From assembly GCF_031326345.1 (NCBI RefSeq), contig NZ_CP133671.1:992001-1056000 (forward strand): 64,000 bases of DNA, given 5' to 3'. This document shows, one piece after another, positions 9,072-17,770 of this stretch. The DNA comes from Aureispira sp. CCB-E (GTDB taxonomy: Bacteria; Bacteroidota; Bacteroidia; Chitinophagales; Saprospiraceae). The translations under genes were made by a program, and so were the position numbers. The notes below the pieces were generated by a model. That model was not told the origin of the DNA and did no database searches. It was given only the letters and a program-made list of their open reading frames with translations. The stretch's first letter is position 1. Every line of letters starts with the position of its first letter.

Positions 9072-10628
9072 ATGCGAATTATTTATCTTGTATTATGTTG
9101 TTTTTTATATTATAATAATATAGCTCAAATAACTACCTTTAATAAACGGATGACATTGGGTTGTGGAAATACGATACTTACAGGTTTGGAAGTGACGGAT
9201 TCTTGCTACTATGTTACAGGGGGGGCTTTAGATAGTAACAATAATTGCGATTTTGGTACGGTGTTTACGAAATACGATACTCTTGGTAATTTATTATTTT
9301 ATAGAATAACTAGGGGGGTTGAAACGTGGTTTCCTTATCTAAGGACAAATTTTCAAAATGAGTTAGTAACAGCCCCTTATTTTTATGACTCTACAGGAAT
9401 GTATGGAGGCATTTTTATCTATGATAATATGGGAGGGGGAACAGTTACACCTTTTTCTAACCCTTATATCGAGGGGACATTCATCCGCCCAGACGATATG
9501 CGAATAAGTAATGATAGCGGTTATATAATAACAAGCTCCATTAATGATACAACAGGAGTAAGTGATGTAGGAATTCTAAAACTAGATCAACAAAGACAAA
9601 AAGAATGGCATGTAACAAGAGGCGTACCCCATTATGTAGAGCACACTCCCTGCGTTTACGCCACGAATGACAATCACTACATAATTGGCTATCAACAAGA
9701 CAACCTAAGTGGCGTACAAATGAACTACACGGTACGGAGCAAATTAGAAAAAATAGACAGCCTAGGTAATACGATTTGGACTTACCAAAGCCCTAATAAC
9801 CAACAAATACATGGTGTGAATGACTTGATTTTGTCCAAAGATGGCGGCTTGGTAGTTGCGAGTGCATGGGGAAGTGAACGGCTAAATCCAACGGGAACAT
9901 ATGCTGTTCCTATCCAAGAAGCCTATGTCTATAAACTAGATAGTGCTCAGAACTTTTTATGGGGAACTAAATTTCATTCAGATGCTTTGACGACGGCTAA
10001 TTTTCAAAAAATAATAGAACTAGAAGATAGTAGTTTAGTGGCGATTGGAACGGTAGTCCGTTTATATCCTTCATCCAATCCAACTTATAATATAGTACAC
10101 GGGCGAATTGTCAAACTATCGCCTCAAGGAGACAGCATTTGGAGCAGAGATTACGAGTATCTAAGCACAGCGAATGCACGGCACACGGTTTATGATGCCG
10201 AGCAAACCCCCGACGGAGGTTTTTTAGTATGTGGAGAAGCAAATGGAGTAGATACGATTCCTAGCAATCCGATTATTTTTCAGCAAGGTTGGTTGATAAA
10301 ATTGGACGAACAGGGCTGCTTGGTGCCAGGTTGCCATACGACAACAGGCGTGCTGCCGCTAGAGCAAGGAGGAGCAATTTCTTTGTTGTTGTATCCCAAT
10401 CCTACCACAGATTATTTGAATGTGCATTATTATAATAAAACAACAAAGGAGGAATTGACCTTTTGTGTGGTGGATTTGCAAGGGCGTGTGTTGCATCGTT
10501 ATACAACCTACGATCAGTCGGATAAGACCTATATTGTTCCCGTGTCGGGTTTGGTGGCGGGGGTGTATGTATTGGAAGTTCGACAAGAGGGGGAATTGAT
10601 TGGTCGTGAGCAGTTTGTGAAGCGATAG
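9072..10628 (+). CDS. Secreted propeller-like protein with T9SS type A sorting domain, copy A
   Basis: 518 residues. Signal peptide MRIIYLVLCCFLYYNNIAQ is followed by repeated strands of the type K(Y/L/I)DxxGNxxW typical of Bacteroidota secreted beta-propellers: KYDTLGNLLF, KLDQQRQKEW, KIDSLGNTIW, KLDSAQNFLWG, KLSPQGDSIW, and DGGFLVCGEANG with GWLIKLDEQGC. The cysteine motif CLVPGC precedes the sorting domain (LYPNPTTDYLNV through VLEVRQEGELIG, about 435-518). Cell-surface or secreted; ligand unknown. The protein at 10904 is its tandem duplicate: residues 1-32 and about 165-518 are nearly identical, while the segment between them differs. The frame ends 14 bp before the second copy of the duplication starts. 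Confidence 0.85.
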   Translation: MRIIYLVLCCFLYYNNIAQITTFNKRMTLGCGNTILTGLEVTDSCYYVTGGALDSNNNCDFGTVFTKYDTLGNLLFYRITRGVETWFPYLRTNFQNELVTAPYFYDSTGMYGGIFIYDNMGGGTVTPFSNPYIEGTFIRPDDMRISNDSGYIITSSINDTTGVSDVGILKLDQQRQKEWHVTRGVPHYVEHTPCVYATNDNHYIIGYQQDNLSGVQMNYTVRSKLEKIDSLGNTIWTYQSPNNQQIHGVNDLILSKDGGLVVASAWGSERLNPTGTYAVPIQEAYVYKLDSAQNFLWGTKFHSDALTTANFQKIIELEDSSLVAIGTVVRLYPSSNPTYNIVHGRIVKLSPQGDSIWSRDYEYLSTANARHTVYDAEQTPDGGFLVCGEANGVDTIPSNPIIFQQGWLIKLDEQGCLVPGCHTTTGVLPLEQGGAISLLLYPNPTTDYLNVHYYNKTTKEELTFCVVDLQGRVLHRYTTYDQSDKTYIVPVSGLVAGVYVLEVRQEGELIGREQFVKR

Positions 10629-10846
10629 TGATGATGGACTTGTCTTATGAATTTCCAGAAGGGCTTGAAAAGGGGCAATTGGTGGTTACGTCTACCACGG
10701 GGGCAAGGATGACTCAAGTAGCCTTGCGCAACAATGTAGGTCAGCTTACGTTAAATACGAAAGAATGGGTGTCGGGAATTTATTTTACGACACTATTCTG
10801 TGAGGGGCAAGAAGCTAAAGTCTTTAAAATTGTTATTCAAAAATAA
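10628..10846 (+). pseudogene. Orphan T9SS sorting-domain fragment created by tandem duplication
   Basis: A 72-codon open frame whose residues from about 5 onwards match the last 68 residues of the giant T9SS protein ending at 9014 (GLEKGQLVV, TLNTKEWVSG, VFKIVIQK), with only a few substitutions. It has no signal peptide and could not enter the T9SS alone. It is best read as the 3' end of the giant gene carried along in the duplication. The start codon overlaps the stop of the preceding gene (ATGA-like arrangement at 10626-10632), so it could be translated by coupling, but a function is not supported. Confidence 0.85.
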
Positions 10847-10858
10847 TGTATCATTGAT

Positions 10859-10894
10859 AGCCTATTTCTGCCTTGTGTAGAAATAGGCTTTTAT
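10859..10894 (+). terminator. Terminator/attenuator hairpin between T9SS genes, copy B
   Basis: AGCCTATTTCT (10859-10869) pairs perfectly over 11 bp with AGAAATAGGCT (10879-10889), followed by TTTTATCTTTTT. It is the duplicate of the hairpin at 9027, and here the stem has no mismatch. Confidence 0.75.
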
Positions 10895-10903
10895 CTTTTT
10901 CTT

Positions 10904-12472
10904 ATGCGAATTATTTATCTTGTATTATGTGGTTTTTTATATTATAATAGCATAGCTCAAATAACTACCTTTAATAAACGGATGACATTGGGTTGTGGAA
11001 ATACTATCTTAACAAGTTTGGAAGTGACCGACTCTTGTTATTATGCCACAGGAATTGCTAGAGATAGTATAAATTGCGGTCTAGGAGCTCTCTTTGTTAA
11101 ATATGATACAATAGGAAATTTACTTTTGTATAAAATTCTTTACGACAGTTTAAATCCTTATAGAACTTGGAATCCATCCTTAAAAACTTATGTTGACGGA
11201 ACGCTAGTTGTTGCTTGTCATCATAGTGATTCATTAGGATATACAGGGGGAGTTCTAAAATACACAACAAATGGCAATTTTATTGATGGTAAATTTTATC
11301 ATAACCCATATGTGTCAGGTATTCTTACTCGCACAGACGATATGGAAATAACCAATGATAGTGGATATATAATTGTAAATTCAGCTAGTGATACATTTGG
11401 GATAAGTGATGTAAGTATTCTAAAACTAGATCAACAAGGACAAAAAGAATGGCATGTAACAAGAGGCGTACCCCATTATGTAGAGCACACTCCCTGCGTT
11501 TACGCCACGAACGACAATCACTATATAATTGGCTACCAACAAGACAACCTAAGTGGCGTACAAATGAACTACACGGTACGAAGCAAATTAGAAAAAATAG
11601 ACAGCCTAGGCAATACGATTTGGACTTACCAAAGCCCCAATAACCAACAAATACATGGTGTGAATGACTTGATTCTGTCCAAAGATGGCGGCTTGGTGGT
11701 CGCTAGTGCATGGGGAAGTGAACGGCTAAATCCAACGGGAACATATGCTGTTCCTATCCAAGAAGCCTATGCCTATAAACTAGATAGTGCTCAGAACTTT
11801 TTATGGGGAACTAAATTTCATTCAGATGCTTTGACGACGGCTAATTTTCAAAAAATAATAGAACTAGAAGATAGTAGTTTAGTGGCGATTGGAATGGTAG
11901 TCCGTTTATATCCTCCATCCAATCCAACACATTATATTATACACGGGCGAATTGTGAAACTATCGCCTCAAGGAGACAGCATTTGGAGCAGAGATTACGA
12001 GTATCTAAGCACAGCGAATGCACGGCACACGGTTTATGATGCCGAGCGAACGCCTGATGGAGGTTTTTTAGTATGTGGAGAAGCAAATGGAGTAGATACG
12101 ATTCCTAGCAATCCGATTATTTTTCAGCAAGGTTGGTTGATAAAATTGGACGAACAGGGCTGCTTGGTGCCAGGTTGCCATACCATAACAGGCGTGCTGC
12201 CGCTAGAGCAAGGAGGTGCAATTTCTTTGTTGTTGTATCCCAATCCTACCACAGATTATTTGAATGTACATTATTATAATAAAACAACAAAGGAGGAATT
12301 GACCTTTTGTGTGGTGGATTTGCAAGGGCGTGTGTTGCAGCGTTATACAACCTACGATCAGTCGGATAAGACCTATATTGTTCCCGTGTCGGGTTTGGTG
12401 GCGGGGGTGTATGTATTGGAAGTTCGACAAGAGGGAGAATTGATTGGTCATGAGCAGTTTGTGAAGCAGTGA
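10904..12472 (+). CDS. Secreted propeller-like protein with T9SS type A sorting domain, copy B
   Basis: 522 residues; tandem paralogue of the product at 9072, with the same signal peptide, the same K(I/L)DxxGNxxW propeller strands, the CLVPGC motif and the same C-terminal sorting domain (LYPNPTTDYLNV onward). From about residue 170 to the end only a handful of residues differ (for example AYAYKLD for AYVYKLD, and VLQRY for VLHRY). Residues of about 33-165 are much more different (CGLGALFVKYDTIGNLLLYKI against CDFGTVFTKYDTLGNLLFYRI, then little identity). A second T9SS substrate with the same scaffold and a different N-terminal face is the simplest reading. Confidence 0.85.
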   Translation: MRIIYLVLCGFLYYNSIAQITTFNKRMTLGCGNTILTSLEVTDSCYYATGIARDSINCGLGALFVKYDTIGNLLLYKILYDSLNPYRTWNPSLKTYVDGTLVVACHHSDSLGYTGGVLKYTTNGNFIDGKFYHNPYVSGILTRTDDMEITNDSGYIIVNSASDTFGISDVSILKLDQQGQKEWHVTRGVPHYVEHTPCVYATNDNHYIIGYQQDNLSGVQMNYTVRSKLEKIDSLGNTIWTYQSPNNQQIHGVNDLILSKDGGLVVASAWGSERLNPTGTYAVPIQEAYAYKLDSAQNFLWGTKFHSDALTTANFQKIIELEDSSLVAIGMVVRLYPPSNPTHYIIHGRIVKLSPQGDSIWSRDYEYLSTANARHTVYDAERTPDGGFLVCGEANGVDTIPSNPIIFQQGWLIKLDEQGCLVPGCHTITGVLPLEQGGAISLLLYPNPTTDYLNVHYYNKTTKEELTFCVVDLQGRVLQRYTTYDQSDKTYIVPVSGLVAGVYVLEVRQEGELIGHEQFVKQ

Positions 12473-12568
12473 TGTATTTTGAAGGATGTAAGGAGGTGCT
12501 CTCGAAATTCTAAAAAATTAGAATAGCCGACAGAAAATAAGCTGCTATAGAAAAATATTTTAAAACAA

Positions 12569-12602
12569 TTTGTGTCATTTGTAGCACATTTTTGTATTTT
12601 TG
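12569..12602 (+). promoter_or_regulatory. Promoter of recN
   Basis: TTTG at 12569-12572 and TATTTTTG at 12595-12602 match the Bacteroidota -33/-7 pattern with a 22-base gap. Transcription would begin near 12609, after the earlier in-frame ATG at 12592. This supports the start at 12640. Confidence 0.55.
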
Positions 12603-12639
12603 TTTTACAGTCATTGTTTCGTACAAACACTCAAAAGAA

Positions 12640-14298
12640 ATGATACAGACATTAACCATACAGAACTATGCTATTATCGAGGAATTGGTCATTAATTTCT
12701 CAAATAACCTAACTATTATTACAGGAGAAACGGGCGCAGGAAAATCCATTATGTTGGGTGGCTTGGGGCTTATTATGGGGAAGCGTGCTGATACAAAAGT
12801 ACTTTATAAACAAGATAGTAAATGTATTGTAGAAGGGATATTTGATGTTTCTCCTTATGGTTTAGAAAGTTTTTTTGAAGAACATGATTTAGATTATGAA
12901 GCAGAAACCTCTTTGCGTCGAGAAATTACACCTTCTGGAAAATCAAGGGCGTTTGTCAACGATACTCCTGTACGTTTGGGGATATTAAAAGAATTGAGCA
13001 ATAAGTTGATTGATTTACACCAACAGTTTGATACCTTAGATATTCATGACCCTGTTTTTCAGGTCAAAGTAATTGATGCTATTGCTGATAATAAAAAATT
13101 GTTAGCAAAGTATCAAAAGGAATTTGGAGCTTATGAGCAAACCAAACGTACCTTAGCTAAATTAATCCAACAGAGCCAAGATGCTAATAAAGAAACAGAC
13201 TTCCTTAAATATCAATTAAACGAACTTACAGAAGCAGCATTGCAAGCAGGGGAGATGGAGGCTTTGGAAATGGAACAGCGTCGTTTGAATAATGCAGAAG
13301 ATATTCAACGCATTTTAGGGGGGGCGGCGATGCATATTAATGAAGATGAAAACTCAATTTGTAGCCAATTAACGGATTTGTCTAATGCCGCTTCTAGTTT
13401 GGTAGAGTTTCATCCTAATTTACCGAAATTGTTGGAGCAGTTTGATTCTGTGTTGTTAGAAATAGAAGAATTAGGGAATCAATTTCACATCATTGCAGAA
13501 GAAACCGAACATGATGGGGAACGCTTGGTGGAGGTCAATGAGCGTTTGTCTGTTTTGTTTAATTTGATTAACAAATACCATGTACAAGACGACGAAGAGT
13601 TAATTGCGTTTAGAGATGAATTGACGGAGAAATTAGGAGGCTTTGAGGATATTTCAGATCGCATAGAAAACCTAAACGCAAAGGTGCGACAGCACGAGCA
13701 ACAATTACTTGAAATTGGTAAAAAACTTTCTGAAAAACGTCAAAAAGTAAAAGGAAAGTTTGAGAAGTCTGTTCAAAAACGCTTGGCACAATTATCCATG
13801 CAATATGCTCGCTTGGAGGTAGAAATTGTTCAAACCAAAGAATACATGCCATCGGGGATTGATCGCTTACGTTTCTTATTTGCAGCCAATAAAGGTAGCC
13901 GTTTAGAAGAAATTAAAGGCGTTGCTTCAGGTGGTGAGTTGTCTCGATTGGCACTTTGTATCAAATCTTTGGTAGCTAGTGCAATTCCATTGCCAACGCT
14001 CATCTTTGATGAAATAGATTCAGGCGTTTCTGGTGAAGTTGCTTTACAAATGGGGATTATTTTACAAGCTCTGTCGGCTGAACATCAGGTGATTTCTATC
14101 ACACATTCTCCTCAAATTGCAGCGAAAGCAAATACACACTATTTTGTTCGCAAGAAAGTATCAGGAAATAAAACAACTACTTTTGTTAGTGAACTTAATC
14201 AGCAAGAGCGTATTTTGGAAATTGCAAAAATGCTGAGCGGAAATCCACCTTCAGAAGTAGCTAAAGAAAATGCAAAAGAATTATTGGGTTGTTCATAA
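12640..14298 (+). CDS. recN: DNA repair protein RecN
   Basis: SMC-like ATPase that gathers and holds broken DNA ends for RecA-dependent double-strand break repair. The start at 12640 (MIQTLTIQNYAIIEEL) is preferred over the in-frame ATG at 12592, because RecN proteins begin with this strand and a promoter overlaps the upstream ATG. This gives 552 residues, the family norm. Walker A is GETGAGKS (about 29-36), a long coiled-coil occupies roughly 150-390, and the C-terminal half has the ABC signature ASGGELSRLAL and Walker B LIFDEIDSGVSG. Followed 24 bp later by an uncharacterised gene on the same strand. Confidence 0.95.
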   Translation: MIQTLTIQNYAIIEELVINFSNNLTIITGETGAGKSIMLGGLGLIMGKRADTKVLYKQDSKCIVEGIFDVSPYGLESFFEEHDLDYEAETSLRREITPSGKSRAFVNDTPVRLGILKELSNKLIDLHQQFDTLDIHDPVFQVKVIDAIADNKKLLAKYQKEFGAYEQTKRTLAKLIQQSQDANKETDFLKYQLNELTEAALQAGEMEALEMEQRRLNNAEDIQRILGGAAMHINEDENSICSQLTDLSNAASSLVEFHPNLPKLLEQFDSVLLEIEELGNQFHIIAEETEHDGERLVEVNERLSVLFNLINKYHVQDDEELIAFRDELTEKLGGFEDISDRIENLNAKVRQHEQQLLEIGKKLSEKRQKVKGKFEKSVQKRLAQLSMQYARLEVEIVQTKEYMPSGIDRLRFLFAANKGSRLEEIKGVASGGELSRLALCIKSLVASAIPLPTLIFDEIDSGVSGEVALQMGIILQALSAEHQVISITHSPQIAAKANTHYFVRKKVSGNKTTTFVSELNQQERILEIAKMLSGNPPSEVAKENAKELLGCS

Positions 14299-14322
14299 GT
14301 TTTAGAATCTCATTCTAGTATA

Positions 14323-14982
14323 ATGAAATGGTTTAGAAGAAAAAAAAAACCTAATGAAGAGACTGGTTTCTTGTTCCGGTACGATGGGATTGCTATTGAT
14401 ACTGATCAAGTAATTTTTTTCCCAAAACTAGAAGACGTTTTTCATGAAGTAAGTTTACTTCACCGACAAGTATTTTATCCTCTTTGCTCAATCAAAATGA
14501 GTTTGCTCAATCCAGACTGGAATTTTTATGGACACTTTATTTATGTTTATAGAGAGGTAGAAGAAAATATACGTCTTGTTAGGTTCCATACCGCTTACTG
14601 CGACGACTATTCTTTGGGCTTTGATGTTATTGATAATAAGTATACATTACAATCTAAAATGAACTTATTAGAGCTTTCAGACTCTTATCAAAAATACCAA
14701 GAAAAAGCAGCTGCGAAGTATCAATATTTTGTTCAAGATTATCAAAAGAATCAATTAGAAAATTTATTACCGAAAGCACAGCCGATTAATTTTTTGATTA
14801 AGTGCTTTGGAAAAATCCCCATGTGGATTCAAGAAGACGCAACACCTAAAGATGCCGATGGAAATGCCTTGCTATTTGTAGGGCAAGTACGTGTTTTAGA
14901 CTTTATAGGTGAAGATCAATACTTGTACTTGTTTTATAATGCGAAAGAACATTATTTTGTGCAGCGAGAACAATATGTTTGA
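14323..14982 (+). CDS. Hypothetical protein, weakly DUF1963/YwqG-like
   Basis: 219 residues, starting 24 bp after recN and probably cotranscribed with it. The N-terminus is very basic (MKWFRRKKKP) and no signal peptide or membrane segment is visible. The C-terminal part, IPMWIQEDATPKDADGN then LLFVGQV and YLYLFYN, recalls the pattern of DUF1963 (YwqG) proteins, in which a conserved P-x-W-x-Q stretch is followed by a D-x-D-G loop and a strand containing a Gly-Gln pair. I do not regard this as a firm assignment. Function unknown; the link to recN is positional only. Confidence 0.75.
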   Translation: MKWFRRKKKPNEETGFLFRYDGIAIDTDQVIFFPKLEDVFHEVSLLHRQVFYPLCSIKMSLLNPDWNFYGHFIYVYREVEENIRLVRFHTAYCDDYSLGFDVIDNKYTLQSKMNLLELSDSYQKYQEKAAAKYQYFVQDYQKNQLENLLPKAQPINFLIKCFGKIPMWIQEDATPKDADGNALLFVGQVRVLDFIGEDQYLYLFYNAKEHYFVQREQYV

Positions 14983-15003
14983 GCGTAGGGCATTAGAAAT
15001 AAA

Positions 15004-15040
15004 AAAAATGTTGAAACTGTACGAACAGCCCAACATTTTT
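15004..15040. terminator. Bidirectional terminator
   Basis: AAAAATGTTG (15004-15013) and CAACATTTTT (15031-15040) form a 10-bp stem with T-runs on both strands. It lies between the convergent genes ending at 14982 and 15063. Confidence 0.8.
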
Positions 15041-15062
15041 AATCAATTTTTGCTTATCGCAT

Positions 15063-16112
15063 TTATGCAATACTTTCAAATTCTTTTTTTGTTTCTTTTT
15101 CTTCTGCACCATCTGTTATATCAAGCATGGCATCAACAGAAGCTGATTCTGCTCCAAAGTCGTATTTGTAGGAGCGATCATTAACAAAAATATCTTTGGT
15201 CCAATCTTCATCAGGTACTTTGGGAGCAAGAACATGAGGCGTTCCATCATAGTTTAATCGCTTGCCTGGGTAAATATAGGTCTTCCAAAAGTACAAAGGC
15301 ATATTTTTAACACTCAAGTTAGGATGAATATGGGGTTCAATCATTCTGTTGTGATATTCTGGTAATAAACTCCAATGTAACGATGGGCGATCGTGGTGCG
15401 CACCGTGGTAGCCGTTGTTAAAACAAAACCAATTCATTACTTTTCCTGTAAAAGTGCGAGAGTGATTGTACTTGTGATTGGGATCACAGCCATCATGTTG
15501 CCATAAATTAACTCCCATTAAGGCCCATAATGCATAAAAATGGGGAATCCAAATGAACATAATTGCAGCAGGTAGGTTTATAAATAGGGTAGCAATTTTA
15601 AGGACATTAACCAAAACGGATTCCAACAACCATTGTCGGTACCATTGAGGCTTTTCTTTCTTCATTTTGGCAGCCCATTTCAATTCATATTTGAGCGCAC
15701 CCCCTGTAATTAGAAAAAAGAAAAAAAGTTGATTTAATAAATGCCACTTGAAACGAGCCTTGGAGGTTCGCATAGCATCTTTGGGGGTTTCTAATTCCTT
15801 GTGGTGGCTAAAGTTGTGTCCTGGTACGAATGCGCTGACAGAATAACCATAACAAAAACTCAAGACATATTGCATGATTTTGTTATGTGATTTTTTTACA
15901 AATATAGGAGCGTGAACAGTATTGTGGATAATAACAGCTGTACAGAAGCAAAGTACACAGGCTGTTATACACAAAGGTAATAGTACACTATAGAAAGCAA
16001 ATTCATAGAAGTAGTTAAAAGAAAAAAATCCGCCATAAGCTACCAAGTAGTAGGCTAAGATAAATAATAGTGTGCGAGTATCGGCTTTATAGCGTAAGAT
16101 AGATGTACTCAT
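15063..16112 (-). CDS. Membrane fatty-acid desaturase (paralogue 1)
   Basis: Integral-membrane di-iron desaturase/hydroxylase family, 349 residues. Three histidine boxes are visible: HNTVH (63-67), HNFSHH (99-104) and HGAHH (236-240, in the longer motif YHGAHHDRPSLHW). A further H-rich stretch, WQHDGCD, sits at 204-210. Hydrophobic segments at about 14-60 and 165-200 fit the usual four-helix topology with boxes on the cytoplasmic side. The substrate and the position of the double bond (or hydroxyl) cannot be told from the sequence. A close paralogue is encoded just upstream on the same strand, but a terminator separates them, so each has its own transcription unit. Confidence 0.9.
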   Translation of the reverse strand: MSTSILRYKADTRTLLFILAYYLVAYGGFFSFNYFYEFAFYSVLLPLCITACVLCFCTAVIIHNTVHAPIFVKKSHNKIMQYVLSFCYGYSVSAFVPGHNFSHHKELETPKDAMRTSKARFKWHLLNQLFFFFLITGGALKYELKWAAKMKKEKPQWYRQWLLESVLVNVLKIATLFINLPAAIMFIWIPHFYALWALMGVNLWQHDGCDPNHKYNHSRTFTGKVMNWFCFNNGYHGAHHDRPSLHWSLLPEYHNRMIEPHIHPNLSVKNMPLYFWKTYIYPGKRLNYDGTPHVLAPKVPDEDWTKDIFVNDRSYKYDFGAESASVDAMLDITDGAEEKETKKEFESIA

Positions 16113-16457
16113 ATTTATAGTTTAACTTTTAAAGACCACTTCTAATTACTATTGGTGGTTGAATAGCAATCGAAGGGGAATTTTAGAAATTATGTTATAA
16201 AATAAAGATAAAAAATAAGAATGAAATTTTTTATCCAAATTCTCTATGCCTTATTAATAATAATATTCGCTAAAAAAATTAGCAAATACGTATTCTAATA
16301 GAAGGGAAAATTAACAAACTCAAGACCAAAAAATAAAATCTAAGAGACTTTAACATTTTTTCATCAGTCTGTTTGCCAAGTCTGATAAAGGATATAAAAA
16401 AGGAGCATAATTCTAATTAAAGATTATACTCCCTGTGTCATTTTACTACTCTTTAGT
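16113..16457. other. Spacer between the two desaturase genes
   Basis: 345 bp without a gene. The right end holds the terminator of the upstream desaturase (16396-16432); the left end must hold the promoter of the downstream one. Otherwise AT-rich with no structure I can name. Confidence 0.5.
16396..16432 (-). terminator. Terminator of desaturase paralogue 2
   Basis: GGAGCATAAT (16402-16411) pairs with ATTATACTCC (16423-16432) with one mismatch. On the minus strand it is followed by TTTTTTATATCC. Confidence 0.7.
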
Positions 16458-17495
16458 TTAGAGCACTTTGCTGGGCTCTTTCTCTTTTGTATCTGTTGTA
16501 CTCAAAATATCATCAATAGAGCTAGCCTCTGCGCCAAAATCATATTTGTGTGCTTGATCGTTGACACCAAGTTCTGCAACCCAGTCTATATCTTCTACTT
16601 TTTCTTCCAGCACATAAGCACTGCCATCGTAATTCACTCGCTTACCAGGATAAACATAAGCCTTGACCAAATATTTAATCATACTTTTTTGATTCAAGTT
16701 CGGATGTACATATGGAGCAATATTTTTTTCGTGGTATGCTGGCAACAAGCTCCAATGCAACGATGGACGGTCGTGATGAGCGCCGTGGTAACCATTGTTA
16801 AACAAAAAGAAGTTTAGCAACCCACCATGAAAAGAGCGGGAATGGTTATATTTATCATCCATATCACAGCCATCGTGTTGCCATAAATTCGTTCCTACAA
16901 TACCCCAAGCAGCATAAATATGTGGTCCCCAAATGAAGATTACCGCTGCAGGGAAATTGACGAACAATAACCCAATACGAACAACATTTACTATAATCAT
17001 TTCTGCCAACCACTGATTGTACCACTCTCTTTTGTCATTTTTCATTTTTGCTACAAACTTTTTCTCCGCTTTTAGCAAGTCAGGCGTTACTATGAAAAAG
17101 AAGAATAATTGATTAAGAAAATGCCATTTGAAACGTGCTTTGGACGTTCGCATATTATCTTTGGCAGTTTGTGTTTCTTTGTGATGACTAAAGTTGTGGC
17201 CAGGAACATAGGCACTTACAGAATATCCATACGCTAAACTCAATACAAACTGAAAGAGTTTGTTATGCGATTTCTTATGAAAAATAGGAGCATGGATGGT
17301 ATTGTGGACAATAACGGCACAGGTAAAAGACAGGAAAGCTGTAAGGATTACCCAAGGTACTACAACACCCCATGTACGAAATTCAGGATATTGCCAGTAA
17401 ACCCAAAAACCTGCATAAGCGATTATATAATAAAGGGCAACAAATACTAAAGTTCGGTAGTCTGCCTTGTAACGCAAAATAGATGAACTACTCAT
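16458..17495 (-). CDS. Membrane fatty-acid desaturase (paralogue 2)
   Basis: 345 residues, aligning over its whole length with the gene at 15063: same opening ILRYKAD, HNTIH box, PGHNFSHHKE box, WQHDGCD, NNGYHGAHHDRPSLHWSLLP and C-terminal PGKRVNYDGS. The conserved boxes indicate an active di-iron enzyme. Divergence is concentrated in the hydrophobic helices, which in this family set acyl-chain length and position, so the two copies may act on different chains (inference). The C-terminal tail (about 320-345) is acidic and variable. The preceding 275 bp carry dispersed repeats. Confidence 0.9.
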   Translation of the reverse strand: MSSSSILRYKADYRTLVFVALYYIIAYAGFWVYWQYPEFRTWGVVVPWVILTAFLSFTCAVIVHNTIHAPIFHKKSHNKLFQFVLSLAYGYSVSAYVPGHNFSHHKETQTAKDNMRTSKARFKWHFLNQLFFFFIVTPDLLKAEKKFVAKMKNDKREWYNQWLAEMIIVNVVRIGLLFVNFPAAVIFIWGPHIYAAWGIVGTNLWQHDGCDMDDKYNHSRSFHGGLLNFFLFNNGYHGAHHDRPSLHWSLLPAYHEKNIAPYVHPNLNQKSMIKYLVKAYVYPGKRVNYDGSAYVLEEKVEDIDWVAELGVNDQAHKYDFGAEASSIDDILSTTDTKEKEPSKVL

Positions 17496-17520
17496 AACAT
17501 AATTGATTTTTGTTTGTTAC

Positions 17521-17665
17521 ATTAGTTCGCTAAAAAACTAAGCTCACGCAGTGTAGCAAGTAACATAAGGGAGCTATTAGCGGACTATGATTGTTAATAA
17601 CTAGCTAGCAAACAATACTAGTGTGCTTAATCTAGGCAACAAAAATAAAACTAAAAAATCAGAAT
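17521..17665. repeat. Dispersed intergenic repeat cluster
   Basis: Contains ATTAGTTCGCTAAAAAACTAAG with CTCACGCAGTGTAGC (17521-17560), GAGCTATTAGCGGACTATGA (17571-17590) and AAAACTAAAAAATCAG (around 17645-17662). These are all variants of strings found at the other dispersed repeat loci in the window. Confidence 0.5.
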
Positions 17666-17770
17666 AGCTAGTATTTATACAACAAAAGCAAATCTATAAC
17701 TTATCATAAAAGGAATTCTGTTTTTGAGTATCATTGGCAATTTTTTAAGAACATTTGTTTTGGTAAAAAA

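Larger units (their letters stand above)
8811..10642 (+). repeat. Tandem duplication, copy A (1832-bp unit)
   Basis: Sequence from 8811 onwards (end of the giant T9SS gene, the hairpin spacer, and the 518-codon gene) recurs from 10643 with a constant offset of 1832 bp through the spacer and the start of the next gene. The offset becomes 1844 bp at the end because of a 12-bp net insertion in copy B. Most of the unit is nearly identical; one internal block at about 9170-9555 is not. Confidence 0.9.
10643..12472 (+). repeat. Tandem duplication, copy B
   Basis: Second copy of the unit at 8811-10642. It contains the sorting-domain remnant, the spacer with its hairpin and the 522-codon gene. In the spacer only single-base changes separate the copies. 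Confidence 0.9.

Noticed and set aside
12592-12639. 16-residue extension of RecN
   Set aside because: Overlaps the -7 promoter element; RecN begins at MIQTLTIQNYAI.
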